DNA from: Proteles cristata cristata
Taxonomy: Eukaryota; Chordata; Mammalia; Carnivora; Hyaenidae
DNA: 64,000 bases
Direction of reading: 5' to 3'
Assembly (NCBI GenBank): GCA_017311185.1
Contig: JAESUZ010005469.1
Location: 1,242,001 to 1,306,000, forward strand
Shown here: positions 46,301 to 58,059 of the stretch, in pieces
Layout of the letters: each line of letters opens with the position of its first letter
Position numbering within the stretch: the first letter of the stretch is position 1
Position numbers and translations under genes: made by a program
The notes under the pieces: model-generated
Seen by the model: the letters and a program-made list of their open reading frames with translations, nothing else
What the model was told of the DNA's origin: nothing
The model's database searches: none

Positions 46301-46640
46301 CCAGAGCCCTCACTGTGGCTTCTGCTTCCCGTAGGTAGTGTGGGAGGAGTGGGCTGGACCCTTGGACATCAGCTTAAGGAGTTGGGCCTTAATGAGTAAA
46401 CAGAAGAGATTCAGGAAAGAATTCTGAGCAGCAGAATGATGTAAAGAGAACTATGTTTGGAGAATATTGACCTGGCAGTGAGGGATAGGAGGCTAGAAAG
46501 ACATTTGGGTTTTTCCAGGGAATAAACAACACTGACCTGACCACAGAGGGTGCAGTGTGAAGGGGGAGGATGGACAGGCGCAAGAGGCATCTTCGAGAGC
46601 TCCGGGACAGCCTGCACACAGAGAATAAGATCATTCAGAC

Positions 46641-47154
46641 ATTATCTGGTGGTTTTTAACCCTGAAAAGATAGTGTAGCTATCAGGAATGGGAAAGGCAG
46701 GGAGAGAAACAGATTTCTAAGGGGAGCAACCTGGAGGTGCTCAGAGATGAAAATGCTAGCAGATCTGATCAGTGAAGATGTTCCTCAGACTATTGGGAAG
46801 TTAAGGTGTCAGACCTCAGCTTGACAAGTTCAAGCCCTTGGGTGGGAAAACTCTGGCAGCTGGTGTGAGAGTGGGGACCCTGGGACTGAATCCTACACAT
46901 TCAAGCATTAAGTTGTTCCCAAGATGCAGGTTGGCTCCCTGCCTGCTCACCCAACCAGCCTACACTCCATCCATGCACACCAAGCCCATCGATCATCCAT
47001 GAACAGGTAACAGAAGAACACCAGACACTTGAAGAGATGGCAAACATGAATAAGAAAGACCGAGAAGAACAAGCACAAATGACCCCCAAGGACCTGGAGA
47101 TAGCCCAGTGACCCAAAATTACTCGCATTCGTATTCTGCTGGAGATTTGAGACA
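46641..47154. other. Unassigned stretch
   Basis: No gene recognised. Possibly a further decayed LINE, but no landmark is clear. Confidence 0.4.
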
Positions 47155-47545
47155 ATGTTGTATCCATGAAATGAGAACATGCTTCTATTATAAAAGAACA
47201 ACCAGCAGCTCCTTGAAAAGTCTTTGAAATAAAAATGATCAGGGTCATAGAAAGAAAATTTCAATTGAAACTTTGGAGATCGAGTCAAGGAAATATACCA
47301 GAAAGCAGACCTGGTAGTTAACAAGACCTAGGACATACTAAGAGAAAAGAGACTCAGGTGACCAATCCAGGAGGGCCAACTTCTGGCCAAAGACGTCATA
47401 CAAGAACAAAAATTCATGAGTCCACCTGTCAAAGGATCCCATTGAGCTCCCAGGCCAAGGAACCGAACAGTACATCCTTATAAAACTTCTAACCCAAGGA
47501 TAAGGAGACCCTAAAATCTTCCAGAGCTAAAAGGACAGGCCACCT
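47155..47545 (+). mobile_element. Old L1M-type internal fragment
   Basis: Purine-rich sense sequence: 'gatcagggtcatagaaagaaaatttcaattgaaactttggagatcgagtcaaggaaatatacc', 'gaccaatccaggagggccaacttctgg', 'atcccattgagctcccaggcc', 'cctaaaatcttccagagctaaa'. It resembles the 5'/ORF1-proximal part of old L1M elements. Frames are broken. Confidence 0.55.
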
Positions 47546-47964
47546 TCATGGATGCTGTGGGCAGGGGAGCAAAGTGGGCAGCAGCAGCCATATGTGAGAC
47601 ACCCCCCGTGAGAAGAGTTTGGTCCTGGAGGGCCTGCCTTGGGCCTCATGGAGAAAATCCCCACTTTGCCAGATTTTCATTCCCTGGTACGTCTGTCCTA
47701 ACTTCCAGGAGAGAACTTCCTATCTGCAGAGCGGTGCTGTGGGTCTCATGTCATCAGAGGGAGGGAGTGAGCAAGGAATGGAGACTCTTTTCCTCCCATC
47801 ATCGCCTCAGGCTCCACAGAAAAGGAATGGACACTGGCTCCCTGGGGAGAAGGACGTGGACCACGTGTCTTTTCGAGGCCAGCAACCCTCGAAAAGATAA
47901 GGCCCAAAGCAACCCTCGGACTGGTGTGAGGCAAGAACTCCCTCTAGGAAAGGGAACAGTTGAA
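47546..47964. other. Unique stretch
   Basis: An open plus frame covers 47548-48063 (171 codons) but has no recognisable domain and runs into the L2 tail. Not called as a gene. Confidence 0.5.
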
Positions 47965-48135
47965 TTTTCGGCTGAGCTTTCTGGACCTTATTGTAATGTC
48001 CTGTTTCTCTCTCTCCTCCGTGGACTGCAAGCTTTGGGAGAGCCAAGCCTGTATCTTAGTTAGCATTTTGTACCCCGCATGTACCCAGTCCTAGTTAGCG
48101 CATACTTCAATAAATGCTGACTGAGCGTACGGACA
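47965..48135 (+). mobile_element. L2 3' terminus
   Basis: 'gtggactgcaagctttgggagagccaagcctgtatc', 'ttttgtaccccgcatgtaccc' and 'cgcatacttcaataaatgctgactgag' match the L2 3' end order. Confidence 0.75.
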
Positions 48136-48606
48136 GATGAGGGATGGACGGACTTCTCCTTTTGCTACATTGAGACGGTGACAGGGGCTGGCGGCCCTGC
48201 CTCTGGAAAGTATGCACATTCTGTTCCATTATTTAAAAAAACAACGACAACACTGCATAATTGGGCCCGTTGTCACTCCGAACAACAGAGGAGACCATTT
48301 TGCCTGTCGTTCTTCAGAAAAATTGTGAATAATAAGTTCATATGGATTATTGAGACTTCACCTCTAAGAGAATTACACTGCAAAAAAATTTAAAACACAG
48401 CATTTTTCATACCACTGCTATTGCTCAGACTGCATCTTTCATTCGCTTCCAGGACTATCTTCCTGTGGCCACTCCTCAATGGCTCTGTTAAAGTGGTCCT
48501 CTTTGCCTGCAGTCTTTAAAACATATTGACTCTCCCTGTGAGGGCTTTACAGCCCCTTATGGGGACATCTCTGACTCACTCACTTCCACTATTGTTTGCC
48601 AGGGAG
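48136..48606. other. Unique stretch
   Basis: No gene or repeat recognised. Confidence 0.5.
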
Positions 48607-48623
48607 CCTACTATCCTGATTTA

Positions 48624-48832
48624 TTAATTTATTAATTTTTTTAATATTTATTTTTGAGAGACAGAGCATGAGAGGAGGAGGGGCAGAGAGAGAGGGAGAT
48701 ACAGAATCTGAAGCAGGCTCCAGGCTCCAAGCTGTCAGCACAGAGCCCACCGCGAGGTTTGAACCCACGAACTGCAAGATCAAACCTGAACTGAAGTGGG
48801 AAGCTTAACCTACTGAGCCACCTAGGTGCTCC
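48624..48832 (-). mobile_element. Feline tRNA-derived SINE, antisense
   Basis: 'taatatttatttttgagagac' tail, 'gaatctgaagcaggctccaggctccaagctgtcagcac', degraded B box (gaggtttgaacccac) and head 'gccacctaggtgctcc'. Duplications cctactatcctgattta (48607-48623) and cctgctatcctgattta (48833-48849). Confidence 0.97.
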
Positions 48833-48849
48833 CCTGCTATCCTGATTTA

Positions 48850-50494
48850 ACGTCCAAATCCTATCTATGATCCTTCTGCCAAAAAGCATCATATACATGG
48901 AAGGTCGATGCCCTTCAACTCATGGGCAACTGTTGACCTCGCATGATATAAGTTCACAGCATCTCGCAAGAGCTTCTGTCTCCTCTCTTCACCTCTGCTG
49001 TGCTTGGATCCGGATCAAGGCAATACAGACCACAGCTGTTGCTCCTCACTTGCACCCCCATGATCCCTGGAGTGCGACTCAAAGTCAATGACATTATTTG
49101 GTCTATGATGTTAAGTACAGAGTGGACTCTTCCTTAGGATTCCCATCTCTTGGGAGTTTCTTTTTGCCCAAGACCCTGCAGCAGCAAGATGAGGTGAGTG
49201 AAGTGAGCCAGTTCTATTCTTAGAAAATTCTCCCTCTGTCTTGCTCTTCTGCTCCCCACTAGGTCGGTCCTCTCTGGCTCCCTAGATTTTTAGATTAGGC
49301 TGTGACACCAAAGTCACAGTCAATAGTAACTTTCATTTGTCTTGATTTATCCTCTTTGCTTATACTCCCTTCAGGAACTTCAGAAGGAGGATAGCTGAAG
49401 GTCTAGGCAGATGTCTATAGATATCTTTTGACTCCCTATTTCCTTGTGACACACCAAATCACTCTAGAAATTTCACCTCCTCAGTAAGGAGAGACTCCCT
49501 CTTGCTTTACCTACTATGTGCATAAACCTGCTACAACCACCCTCTACTTCACTCCAAGTGTTCTCCTCCCGTATTTCTCTTCCCTGATGAACTCCACTTG
49601 TTCTTATGTATGATTTTACCACCATATAATGATACAGTGGAGGCTGTCTCTAGCTGGGTGGGCCTCAGAGTCACAAAATTTGAAAAGAGAGGAGATTGGG
49701 GGAAGGAGAATTGTCACAGTCCAATCTCTGGTCTTTACTTTTGAATAGTCTGAAGATGATGATGGGCTCATTCAGAAATGATTGGCCGATTCACAGTAAC
49801 CAAACTTGTAAGTAATTGATGTATAAATCAAAGTCAATGTACTGATTTATAATGGCAGATAGAACTTTCTTGTGAGTCAAAAGTCATGTGTACTCTTGAG
49901 GGACCCACCTTTCTAGGACCCAGTTGCCTAGGGTACCAAGGTAGGTATCAGATAGTTGCTGGAGGAACATGTAATCAAAATGAAAGGAGCTGAACAATCC
50001 TGTGGGATGTGTTGCCAAATTTCTGAATGGCCTGATGGATTATCCCTTCCCTTTGGACAAAGTGTATCTGATCAATGGCCAGATGATGAATCCATGAGTT
50101 ACAGAGCCTCTCCCTTGAAGGAAACTAGATAACACCCTCTAACTCGGGCTGCCTGGTTCAATTTTCCAATTTTCCCCACACTGTGCCTATATCACCATCA
50201 TCCGATTAACTTAGAAAATGGACTCCTAGACAACCATTTTTCTTTTTTCTCTTTCTCTGATGGCTGTTTTTTCCAAGGGAGGGGCATATATACATACATA
50301 TGAGAGCAGGTGACAATGGTCTTCCATTCAATCCCTTAGATTCAAAGGTTTGTTGATGTCTTTGCCTTTCACCATTATAATGCTCATACTACATATTTTC
50401 ACCATGTTGAAAACCCCTGACAAAATTTCTACCTTCCTGTTGGTAGTTGTCAAAAAAAACCCAACCAAACAAAAACCTCCCAACTTCCCACATC
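48850..50494. other. Unassigned stretch, 1.6 kb
   Basis: No gene recognised. The texture (CT-rich sections, mixed composition) could hide a diverged LTR, but I see no diagnostic landmark. Confidence 0.4.
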
Positions 50495-50655
50495 CAGAGT
50501 TCTAGTGCTATCTCAGCCATTATTTTGCTGTGTGATCTTGAGCAAGTCATACACCCTCTCTGTGTCACCTGAATAATATCTGCATTGATGGAGATAGGAC
50601 CAGGTGATTTTTAAGGTCCCTTCCAGTTCTATAATTCAAGGATTTTATGCCTGAG
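50495..50655 (+). mobile_element. Probable MIR-related fragment
   Basis: 'agtgctatctcagccattattttgctgtgtgatcttgagcaagtcat...ctctctgtgtcacctg...aggtgatttttaaggtcccttccagttct'. Confidence 0.55.
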
Positions 50656-52318
50656 ATCAGTGTCCTTCTTCTAAAAATCAAATGACCGTATAATGCAATG
50701 GCTTGCTCATATTTCCTGGACACAGAGCAAATGGAAATTTGCTACAAAATGGATTGGAGAAGTTAGGAAAAGAGCAATGGGGAGGTGCATGTGTCAAGAA
50801 CCATCTGGGAAGGCAAATTCCTGGACTCAATGGCATGTCTCACTCAGGTCCTAGCCAGTAACATTTACCTATCTGGTGAACTGTTGCGGGTAGGGGGGTA
50901 GAGGGGTAAATTTTATGACTGTTAAAAAAGGCTTTGAAACACTTGGATAAAATGTATCATATAAGGACTAAATACTCTAATTGGGCCTTTTCTGTCTCAT
51001 TATTTGCCTGTGAAACTAATCCTGCTGGATCTCTAGATAATAGGGGAATTTAGAAACAGAATTCCAAGCTCAGATAAAATCCAAGTATTCACCCTTGACC
51101 ATTAATAAGTGTTATATGTATGAGAATTGAGGTGTTCCATTTTTCCTGAACTACAAAGTGGTTCGTTGGACCTCATATTTCACCCCCCAAAATGCACTTT
51201 GCTAAAATGTTTACGGTGGGGCAAGGTCCTTGTGGAAGGAAGATGAAGAAGTGAGGGCTGTGTGCAAACACGCAGTGGGGAGTCTGGATGGGTTTACAGT
51301 AAACGCAAGCGCCCCACTGGGACTGAAGCCTTTTACTTCTCACTGGGGGTGTGGGGGGGTGAGGGGTGGGGGAGGGGGTCTGCCATTGACCGGGTGTTGC
51401 AACCCCAGAAATCAATTCAACACTAATGAGGGCTGCAGCTGGGAACAGAGGAGCAAGTGGGAGTTTACAGATGATGTAGCTCAGCTATCTGAAGCCACGA
51501 TGGAGGTGCAAGAAATGGCAGCTCACGTCTGTCCACTTCCCCTGTGAGCACTACAAACTCAAAGTTGGGTAATGGGAGCCAGCATCAAGGGCACAAAGCA
51601 GAGGCTGAGATATAGGCAGCTTTTCCAGTTGAAATGGAGCTTTTTAACTAATTCATTACTCGAGCACAACCAGTACCAGACATGACAAGTAAGCAAAAGA
51701 GAGAAAGATGACATTTTAAGGCTACCTGCCCTAGAGAACACTGAAGACTTCATCCAGGAAAGGAAAAGTAACATACTTAGTGCGACTGTTCATCTCTTGT
51801 AGAGCAAAGATCGTGAACGCATGACCCGTAAGAGAAATCTCGCCCAGCGGTATGCTTTCCTTGCTTGACTTAGTATTGCCTTTGTGCTGTGTCTTGTTCT
51901 GTTTTGTTTTAAGTTCAAAAGTCACTGGTGAGTTATGATGGCTGCACGTTGTGTGACTACACATGCGCGTCCCCAAAGATATGTTCCCCAGTTCACCAAA
52001 TGGCCCATTGCTCCCTTGTACTGAATCACAGCCACACATTTCTGCCACTTGGACCGTCTCCACAGGTGTCTAAGTTTGACATCCTGATGTAGAACATCCA
52101 GATTTCGTAGGAAAGCTGAGTGAGGATCTATGGGCCAAAGAACTGATACTTCTGGTCCTGAAGGACAATGTTCTGCCCGTGGGGGTTGCTTGAAGCTAGG
52201 GATTTCAGGGTGTGGCAGACTCCTTCCCCTGAAAGTCCTTAACGTTATGGAACATTAATATCTGGCTTTGGGAAAAATGAGTTGTCTAATTGCATCTAAA
52301 GTGGAAGGCAAACTAGGA
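50656..52318. other. Unique stretch with a G-rich tract
   Basis: No gene or transposon recognised. G-runs at 51345-51378 are listed separately. Open frames around the G-rich tract (51173-51547) are compositional. Confidence 0.5.
51345..51378 (+). other. Strong G-quadruplex-forming tract
   Basis: Five G-runs of 5, 7, 4, 5 and 5 bases separated by 1-3 bases. This satisfies the usual G4 folding rule on the plus strand. Confidence 0.8.
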
Positions 52319-52351
<33 letters not shown>

Positions 52352-52360
52352 TGTGTGTAT
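52319..52360. repeat. (GT)n microsatellite with one interruption
   Basis: About 12 GT units, a TA interruption, then about 6 more, followed by ATACAG. Confidence 0.93.
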
Positions 52361-52363
52361 ACA

Positions 52364-52415
52364 GTCTATCAGCTTTATATATATATCAGCTTGATATATT
52401 ATATATATATCAGCT
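52364..52415. repeat. ATATATCAGCTT triplet repeat abutting L1 3' end
   Basis: Three copies of an 'atcagctt' word separated by AT-rich spacers precede the start of the antisense L1. This looks like local amplification of the L1 terminus or tail. Confidence 0.7.
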
Positions 52416-53905
52416 TTATTGAGATATAACTTACATACTATACAATTTACACATTTAAAGTGTACAATCCAGTGATTTTTTAGTATATTCACAGATATGT
52501 GCCACCATCACCACAGTCCATTTTAGAACTTTCTCATCAACTCAAAAAGAAACTCTGCATCTTTTAGCAGTTAGTTCCGCTCTACTCACCCTAGGCAACA
52601 ATTAAGGGACACTCTGCCTCTGTAGGTTTGCCTATTTTGGGCATTGCATATAAATAGAATCACAGAATATGTGGTCTTTTGTGGCTGGCTCCTTTTACAT
52701 GTTTTCAAGGTCCTTCCATGTCACAGCATGAATTAGTACTGCATTCCTTTTTATGGGCAAGTCATATTCCATTTTATGGATATAGTAGATTTTATGTATC
52801 CATTCATCAGGTGATGGACACTTGGGTTGGTTCCATTTTTCGCTATTACAAATAAGAGTGCTATAAACATCCAGACATAAGTTGTTGTGTGGACACATTT
52901 TCATTTCTCTTGAGTATATGCTGAGGAGTGGAATTATTAGGTCCTTTGGTAACTCTGTTTAACTGTTTGAGGAACTTCCAGACTGTTTTCAAAAGTGGCC
53001 GCACCATTCTACATTGCCACCAGCAATGCATGAGAGTTCCTATTTCCCCACATTCTCATTGACACTTGTTATTATCTGAATTTTTTTTTACTATACTCAT
53101 CCCAGTGGCTATGCAGTGGTTTTGATTTGCATTTATCCAGTGGCTAATGATGTTGGGTATTTTTTCATGTGTTTATTGGTTCTTTGTATATTTTCTTTAA
53201 AGAAATGTTTATGTGAGGGGCACCTGGGCGGCTCAGTCGGTTAAGCATCTGACTTCAGCCTAGGTCATGATCTCAAAGTTCGTGGGTTCGAGGCCCGCAT
53301 CAGGCTCTGTGCTGATAGCTAGCTCAGATTCTGTGTCTCCCTCTCTCTCTGTCCTTCCCCTGCTCATGCTGTCTCTCTCTCAGAAATAAATAAAACATTA
53401 AAAACAAAAGAAATTAAAGAAATATTTATGTGGATGCTTAGTCCATTTTTTAAATTTAGTTATTTGCCTCTCATTATTGAGTTGTTAGAGTTCTTATATA
53501 TTTTGGACACAAGACCTTTCTCGCATATAAAATTTGCAAGTACTTTTTTCCATTCTTGGGTTATCTTTTCACATTTTTAATAGTGTCCTTTGATGCACAA
53601 AAGTTTTTAATTTTGATGACATTTAATTCATCTATTTGTTTTGTTTTGTTGCTCATGTTTTGGTGTCATATTTAATATCTCAACGCCAAATCTGAGCTCA
53701 CAAAGATTTATCCCTATGTTTTCTAAGAGCTTTATGGTTCATAGTTATTATATTTAGTTCTCTGACCCATTTTGAATTCATTTTTATATATGGTGTGAGG
53801 GTCCAACTTCACTCTTTCGCATGTGGCTGTCCAGTTGCTTCAACACCACTTGCTGAAAAGACTCTTCTTTCCCCATTTAATGGTCTTGGCACCCTTACTA
53901 GGCTT
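52405..53905 (-). mobile_element. Old L1M-type LINE 3' end, antisense, split by a SINE
   Basis: Begins with the reversed L1 terminus 'cagctttattgagatataactt...caatttacacatttaaagtgtacaatccagtg'. It continues through the 3' region into ORF2 C-terminal sequence, where the minus strand at 52904-52695 reads EKWNQPKCPSPDEWIHK. Further left landmarks include 'cattctacattgccaccagcaatgca' and 'cagttgcttcaacaccacttgctgaa'. The SINE at 53216-53413 interrupts it. Frames are broken. Confidence 0.85.
53216..53413 (+). mobile_element. Feline tRNA-derived SINE, internally shortened
   Basis: Head aggggcacctgggcggctcag, with A and B boxes present. The core jumps from 'gctgatagctagctcag' to 'attctgtgtctccc', losing the 'agcctggagcctgcttc' piece. 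Duplications ttaaagaaatgtttatgtg (53197-53215) and ttaaagaaatatttatgtg (53414-53432), one mismatch. Confidence 0.97.
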
Positions 53906-56789
53906 TTTTCTTAAGGTCATTCCTAAGTCTGTGACAGATTGCCCTACATTCTTAACTTTCATAGATCATTCCTTTCTTTAATCTCATGTGATATAGTCAG
54001 CATTCCCAGCTCTCATGGATGTAGAAATGTCATTCTTATATCAGGTTCCTCCCAAATCTTCCTAAGAGCCATCATAAAATACTTAGGTATTCCATGAGAT
54101 GTCCTATGAGTCACTAACCTGAAAATGCAGTCACCTCTCTCTCTGCTCCCTGCCCTCCATTCCTGCCATTTTGTTATGGAATCTGAATGCTGTCTCTCCT
54201 TGGATTTCTGGGCCCCAAGCATGGGCACAAGTCTTACCCTTACTTCCCACAGCACAGCTAAGACTATGCAGTAACAACAACACAATTTTACTGAGACATG
54301 GGATAAGCAGAAGGAAATTACGACACAGGATAGATTAACACCCAGTTGGATATTGGGTATTGCTGTCCTAGGCTCCAACCACCATGGCCATTCACAAAAC
54401 ATCCCTGGATATCCTCCACCTTTGTCCTCTGTCCATCATCCTAGTGACAGTATTGGCACATCTCCCCCTGATAAACGGGTCCTTCACCACTCCCCCTACT
54501 CATCCTTTGCTTGAAGGAGAAGAAACCTGTTTCTTCCCCTAAGTCACCATCATAATCTCACAAAGATGTACTTCTGCTCATCGCAAGCATTTTTCACATG
54601 ATTATGAACAGCAGTTAGGTCCTCTTTATCTTAAACATTTCATCCCAGAAAAAGATCTGACTTTAATTTTGCAGAACTATCAAGCCCACAAAAATGTCAT
54701 CCCCAAATCATAAGAACTGTCTGCACTGAGGTAGGAAGTCAGTGTCTACTTCTACCTAAAAAAGACACTTCTGGCCACTTTGAAATGCAGATAGTCTCCC
54801 TCCTGACCCTATTCCGGCCATCAAACAGGATATCAAGTACAGTCTCCAGGAACCCTGTTACTCAGTCTGATGTGTCACAATTGTTTAAAAGGAAGGGTTA
54901 TGTCTTATTTCCAATTTGGGCTTTGAAAAACTATGTTTTTATCTTGAATATGCTATCATTCAGCTTTTTGATCATTTCCCTTATGGTTCTTTATGGTAAG
55001 TAGGTGAGAATCACTTTGTGGCTCTAAATACTGTCCTACCACAGCAGAAAGGCAACCACATATATCAATAGTCAAATTGGTAGAAAATTGAGAGCACCCA
55101 CATGCCTTTAACAAGAATGATGGGAATATAAATGACATGCATTTGTGGTGTGGGTTTTTTTTTACCCGGATAAACTTCTGAGTTATTTAGTCCAATATTA
55201 TTTGAAAGGGAAATGGAACTGATTTTTAACAAAACATATTTTACTCGGGCGGCTGTAAAAAGGAATTTGAGGAAAAAATAAATCTTGATAGTAGACAGTT
55301 AATGGTAATAATCTCCTAGATCTAAAAAATGCATTACAGGCAAATTGAATGCTGGCAACTCCGTTAAAAATAAATAATGTTCTTTTTGTTCCAAAACAAG
55401 AATTGATCCTCCTCAATTCTTCATTATTAAAATTCAGAAAACAAATAGAACTATTTCCTATTCTGAGTAATTCATATCCTTGCATCCCAAGTGCTTTAAC
55501 AGAGAGCCCAGAATAGGATAGAAACTTAAACAAGAAAAAGTTGAATTACACATAGTGGAAATGTGGATGTGTTCAAGTGTGAGTGTGTGCAGCTTTGTGG
55601 AGGTGAGGTCTTTCCTCCCCACAGTATCTGTATCAGGTACTACCAAATAGGCCCTCACCCACTTCCTGTTGATTTTATGTGAAAACTTGATAGTTTTATA
55701 ATGTTCAAGATTAAAAATTTCTTGGACTGAAGTTCTTCATACCCAGATTGCTTGCAAGATACTCCAGGCTAGCCAGGATTTTGCAGGGATGTACAAGCAG
55801 ACCTGTCACTGGGGAATGAACAAGAAGGCAGCAAGGTATCTCTCTCTGGAGTCCCTGAAGGAGGGGGAGTGGAGCTGTTCAGCCCTCTCACTCCTCAGCA
55901 GGGCTCCCTGCTGAGGCAGAGATGCCTGATGCAAGAGCTACATCATAAAGAAATGGCTGCCTCAGACCTTTTCCCTTCCAAGCTCCATCAGCTTCCCCAG
56001 ACTTGGCATTATTTGCATTGAGAGGGTATTCCCTGAACACTGGCTCTGCCCTTGGTCATGTGCACACCTAAGTCCAACTGCAAGTTCACAGTATAAGGCT
56101 CATTCAGGATTCTAAAGCCAACAATCTGCCAAAGAAAGGTCTGGTCAGGGAGCATGGTGCCCTGGAAAAAGATGGATTTGTAATCAGTGGTTATAATGTA
56201 GTAATGAAAGCCATGGACATGGATAAGTTCGCCTCAGAGAGCACACAGTATAGGGAAGAGAAGGCTTCAGGATAAGGCTCCCAGGAATAGTACATCTAAC
56301 TACTGATTAGCTCCCCAGTACCCATCCTCCCCTTCTTCTTTCGTGATAGGACCCTGATCTATTCAGTTAAAAGACACTGCCTTCCACTATCTGTTACAGC
56401 TGGGAAGTCAACACAATATAAATCCAAGGGTTGCATGGAGCTCACAAGAAGCTTCATTAATGACTGTTCTAGGAGGTGCAACATTTTTGCCTTTTCTCCC
56501 TTTCTTTTGATGCCTCCTGATATATGAACATGAGAGCTGCCATCTTGGAACACGAGGTGACTTTGAGGATACTAGGATGCTGAAACAGAAAGATACGTAC
56601 CGGTTCCCTGTAGGACCTACCTTTGGGTTTCCATCATTTGTGAGCAAATTACTTTTCCATCTTATTTTAGCTACTACTATTTTTTGTTTTCTGTTAAGTG
56701 CATTCCTACTCAGTCCTAACTGAAGAAGTAAGGCAGAAAAGGATGAGTAAAGAATGAAGAAAATAAAGGATTGGTGCCTGAGGTATGGA
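53906..56789. other. Unassigned stretch, 2.9 kb
   Basis: No gene or confident repeat. Frames such as 54013-54402 minus (129 codons) have no domain. It includes the palindrome at 55893-55916. Confidence 0.45.
55893..55916. repeat. Perfect 11-bp inverted repeat (hairpin)
   Basis: Arms cctcagcaggg and ccctgctgagg flank a 2-base centre (ct). The near-palindrome could extrude as a cruciform or fold as an RNA hairpin. Confidence 0.85.
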
Positions 56790-57115
56790 GGAAAACAATG
56801 AGAATGTCACAGTGTTCCGTGAAATGAGGAAATAGTCAAAAGTGCCAAACCCTCCTGAGAGATCAAATAAGGTAAAAGTGTTCCTAAATATGCATCGGAC
56901 TTAGTGGCCTAGAAGTCATGGGTGACTTTTATGAAACCATACAGGTTCTTTACTGAGGCAGAATCTGGTTTGCAGTAAGTTGAAGCAGAATTTGGGTTGA
57001 GTAAGAAGTGAAGAAATGGAGAACACAGGCATAGACAAGTCTTTGGAGAAATTGACTGTGAAGGGTAGGCAAGAGCTAGAGTGGAAGCTGGAAGGGGATG
57101 TGAATGGGGCCAAGA
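56790..57115 (-). mobile_element. L2 reverse-transcriptase region fragment, antisense
   Basis: Reversed, the segment tracks the L2/CR1-type RT domain start: PFTVNFSKDL near 57050-57080 and SLLTQPKFCFN near 56970-57000, in mixed frames. The DNA words 'gcagtaagttgaagcagaatttgggttgagtaagaagtgaagaaatgga' and 'ctgtgaagggtaggcaagagctag' are typical of antisense L2. Inactive. Confidence 0.7.
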
Positions 57116-58059
57116 AAGGATATTTCTAAGACTGGAGTGACTACAGCCAGTCTTAAGAGGAACCAGATGACAGGGAGGACTATCAGTCTTTGTCTACACT
57201 GGGTGCTACAGCGCCTCATTATAACACCTCCTCACAAGTACCCCCAACTTCCCTGTGTCTGGGGCAAAGCCCACTCCAGAATGCACCCAACAATCTTCCT
57301 GTATTCACCTGAGCAACCGCCAGGGGAAAGTGCACAGCTGAGTTGACGGCTCCATGTCAGAAGCCATCTTCCCCACTCTCTGAGATAAACACTTCACTTC
57401 CTGTCTCTTCTCCCATCTCCACGCGTGCTCCCCATCCTCAGTCTGCTGATTGGAACTTTATTGGAAAATGGAAACTATGAAAGATTATTTAAAAAATTTT
57501 TTTCCACCTCACACTTTTTGAAATATTAAAGTTTATTTTTCACTCACTTCTTTGTCCCAGAGACCCATCTCATTTAGGCAATTCTGGCAATGCATTGCTG
57601 GGAGGAGGGTTGTTGAAAGCAGACGAGTTCATTCTTCTGTTTCTGAAATTTGTTTTATAGACAATAATCAGGAGAGAAAGGCTTCAGGTTTCTAGGTTTA
57701 CAAACTATTTGAGTTTTATAGAACCAGCAGACGTATGGAAATGTGCATGCATGTTTTGGATTTCACAGTGATGGGGGGTGGGAGGGCAGGGCAATGTGCA
57801 ATGTGACTCCTAGACGATGAGGAATTATCCTTACCCCACAGCCAATAGCGTCCCCATCCTGGCTCTTCCTTGCTCAGTTGTAATAGTGACAGACAAGGGC
57901 CTGAGAAAGGTATGGTCACCAGGGGGACAAAAACCCCAGGAATGAGGATTTGGGTAATGCACACAAGGAAGTCCCTGAGACCATAGAGGTGAGAGCTGAG
58001 GGCAAGAGGAATTATCAATAGACAGTGTGGGAGGAAGATAATGGGTGTAAGCCCTGAGA
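57116..58059. other. Unique stretch
   Basis: No gene or repeat recognised. Confidence 0.45.

Larger units (their letters stand above)
44475..46640 (-). mobile_element. L2, antisense, broken into three parts by later insertions
   Basis: Pieces at about 44475-44645 ('gagaaggtggggaagtggaactggacctta'), 45511-45713 ('gaggaagggcactaaagg...agcacagaagtaggaaaggg') and 46325-46640 ('cagcttaaggagttgggcctta...cagcagaatgatgtaaag...gacctggcagtgaggg') follow reversed L2 3' sequence in order. Two feline SINEs, an L1M and a SINE pair plus a MIR-like segment lie between the pieces. Confidence 0.65.

Noticed and set aside
46920..47545. Processed pseudogene
   Set aside because: Purine-rich text suggested a retrogene at first, but the order of words from 47155 matches old L1M sequence. 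No poly(A) or gene-like frame.
47548..48063. 171-codon plus frame
   Set aside because: Ends inside an L2 3' terminus, sits next to L1M sequence and has no domain.
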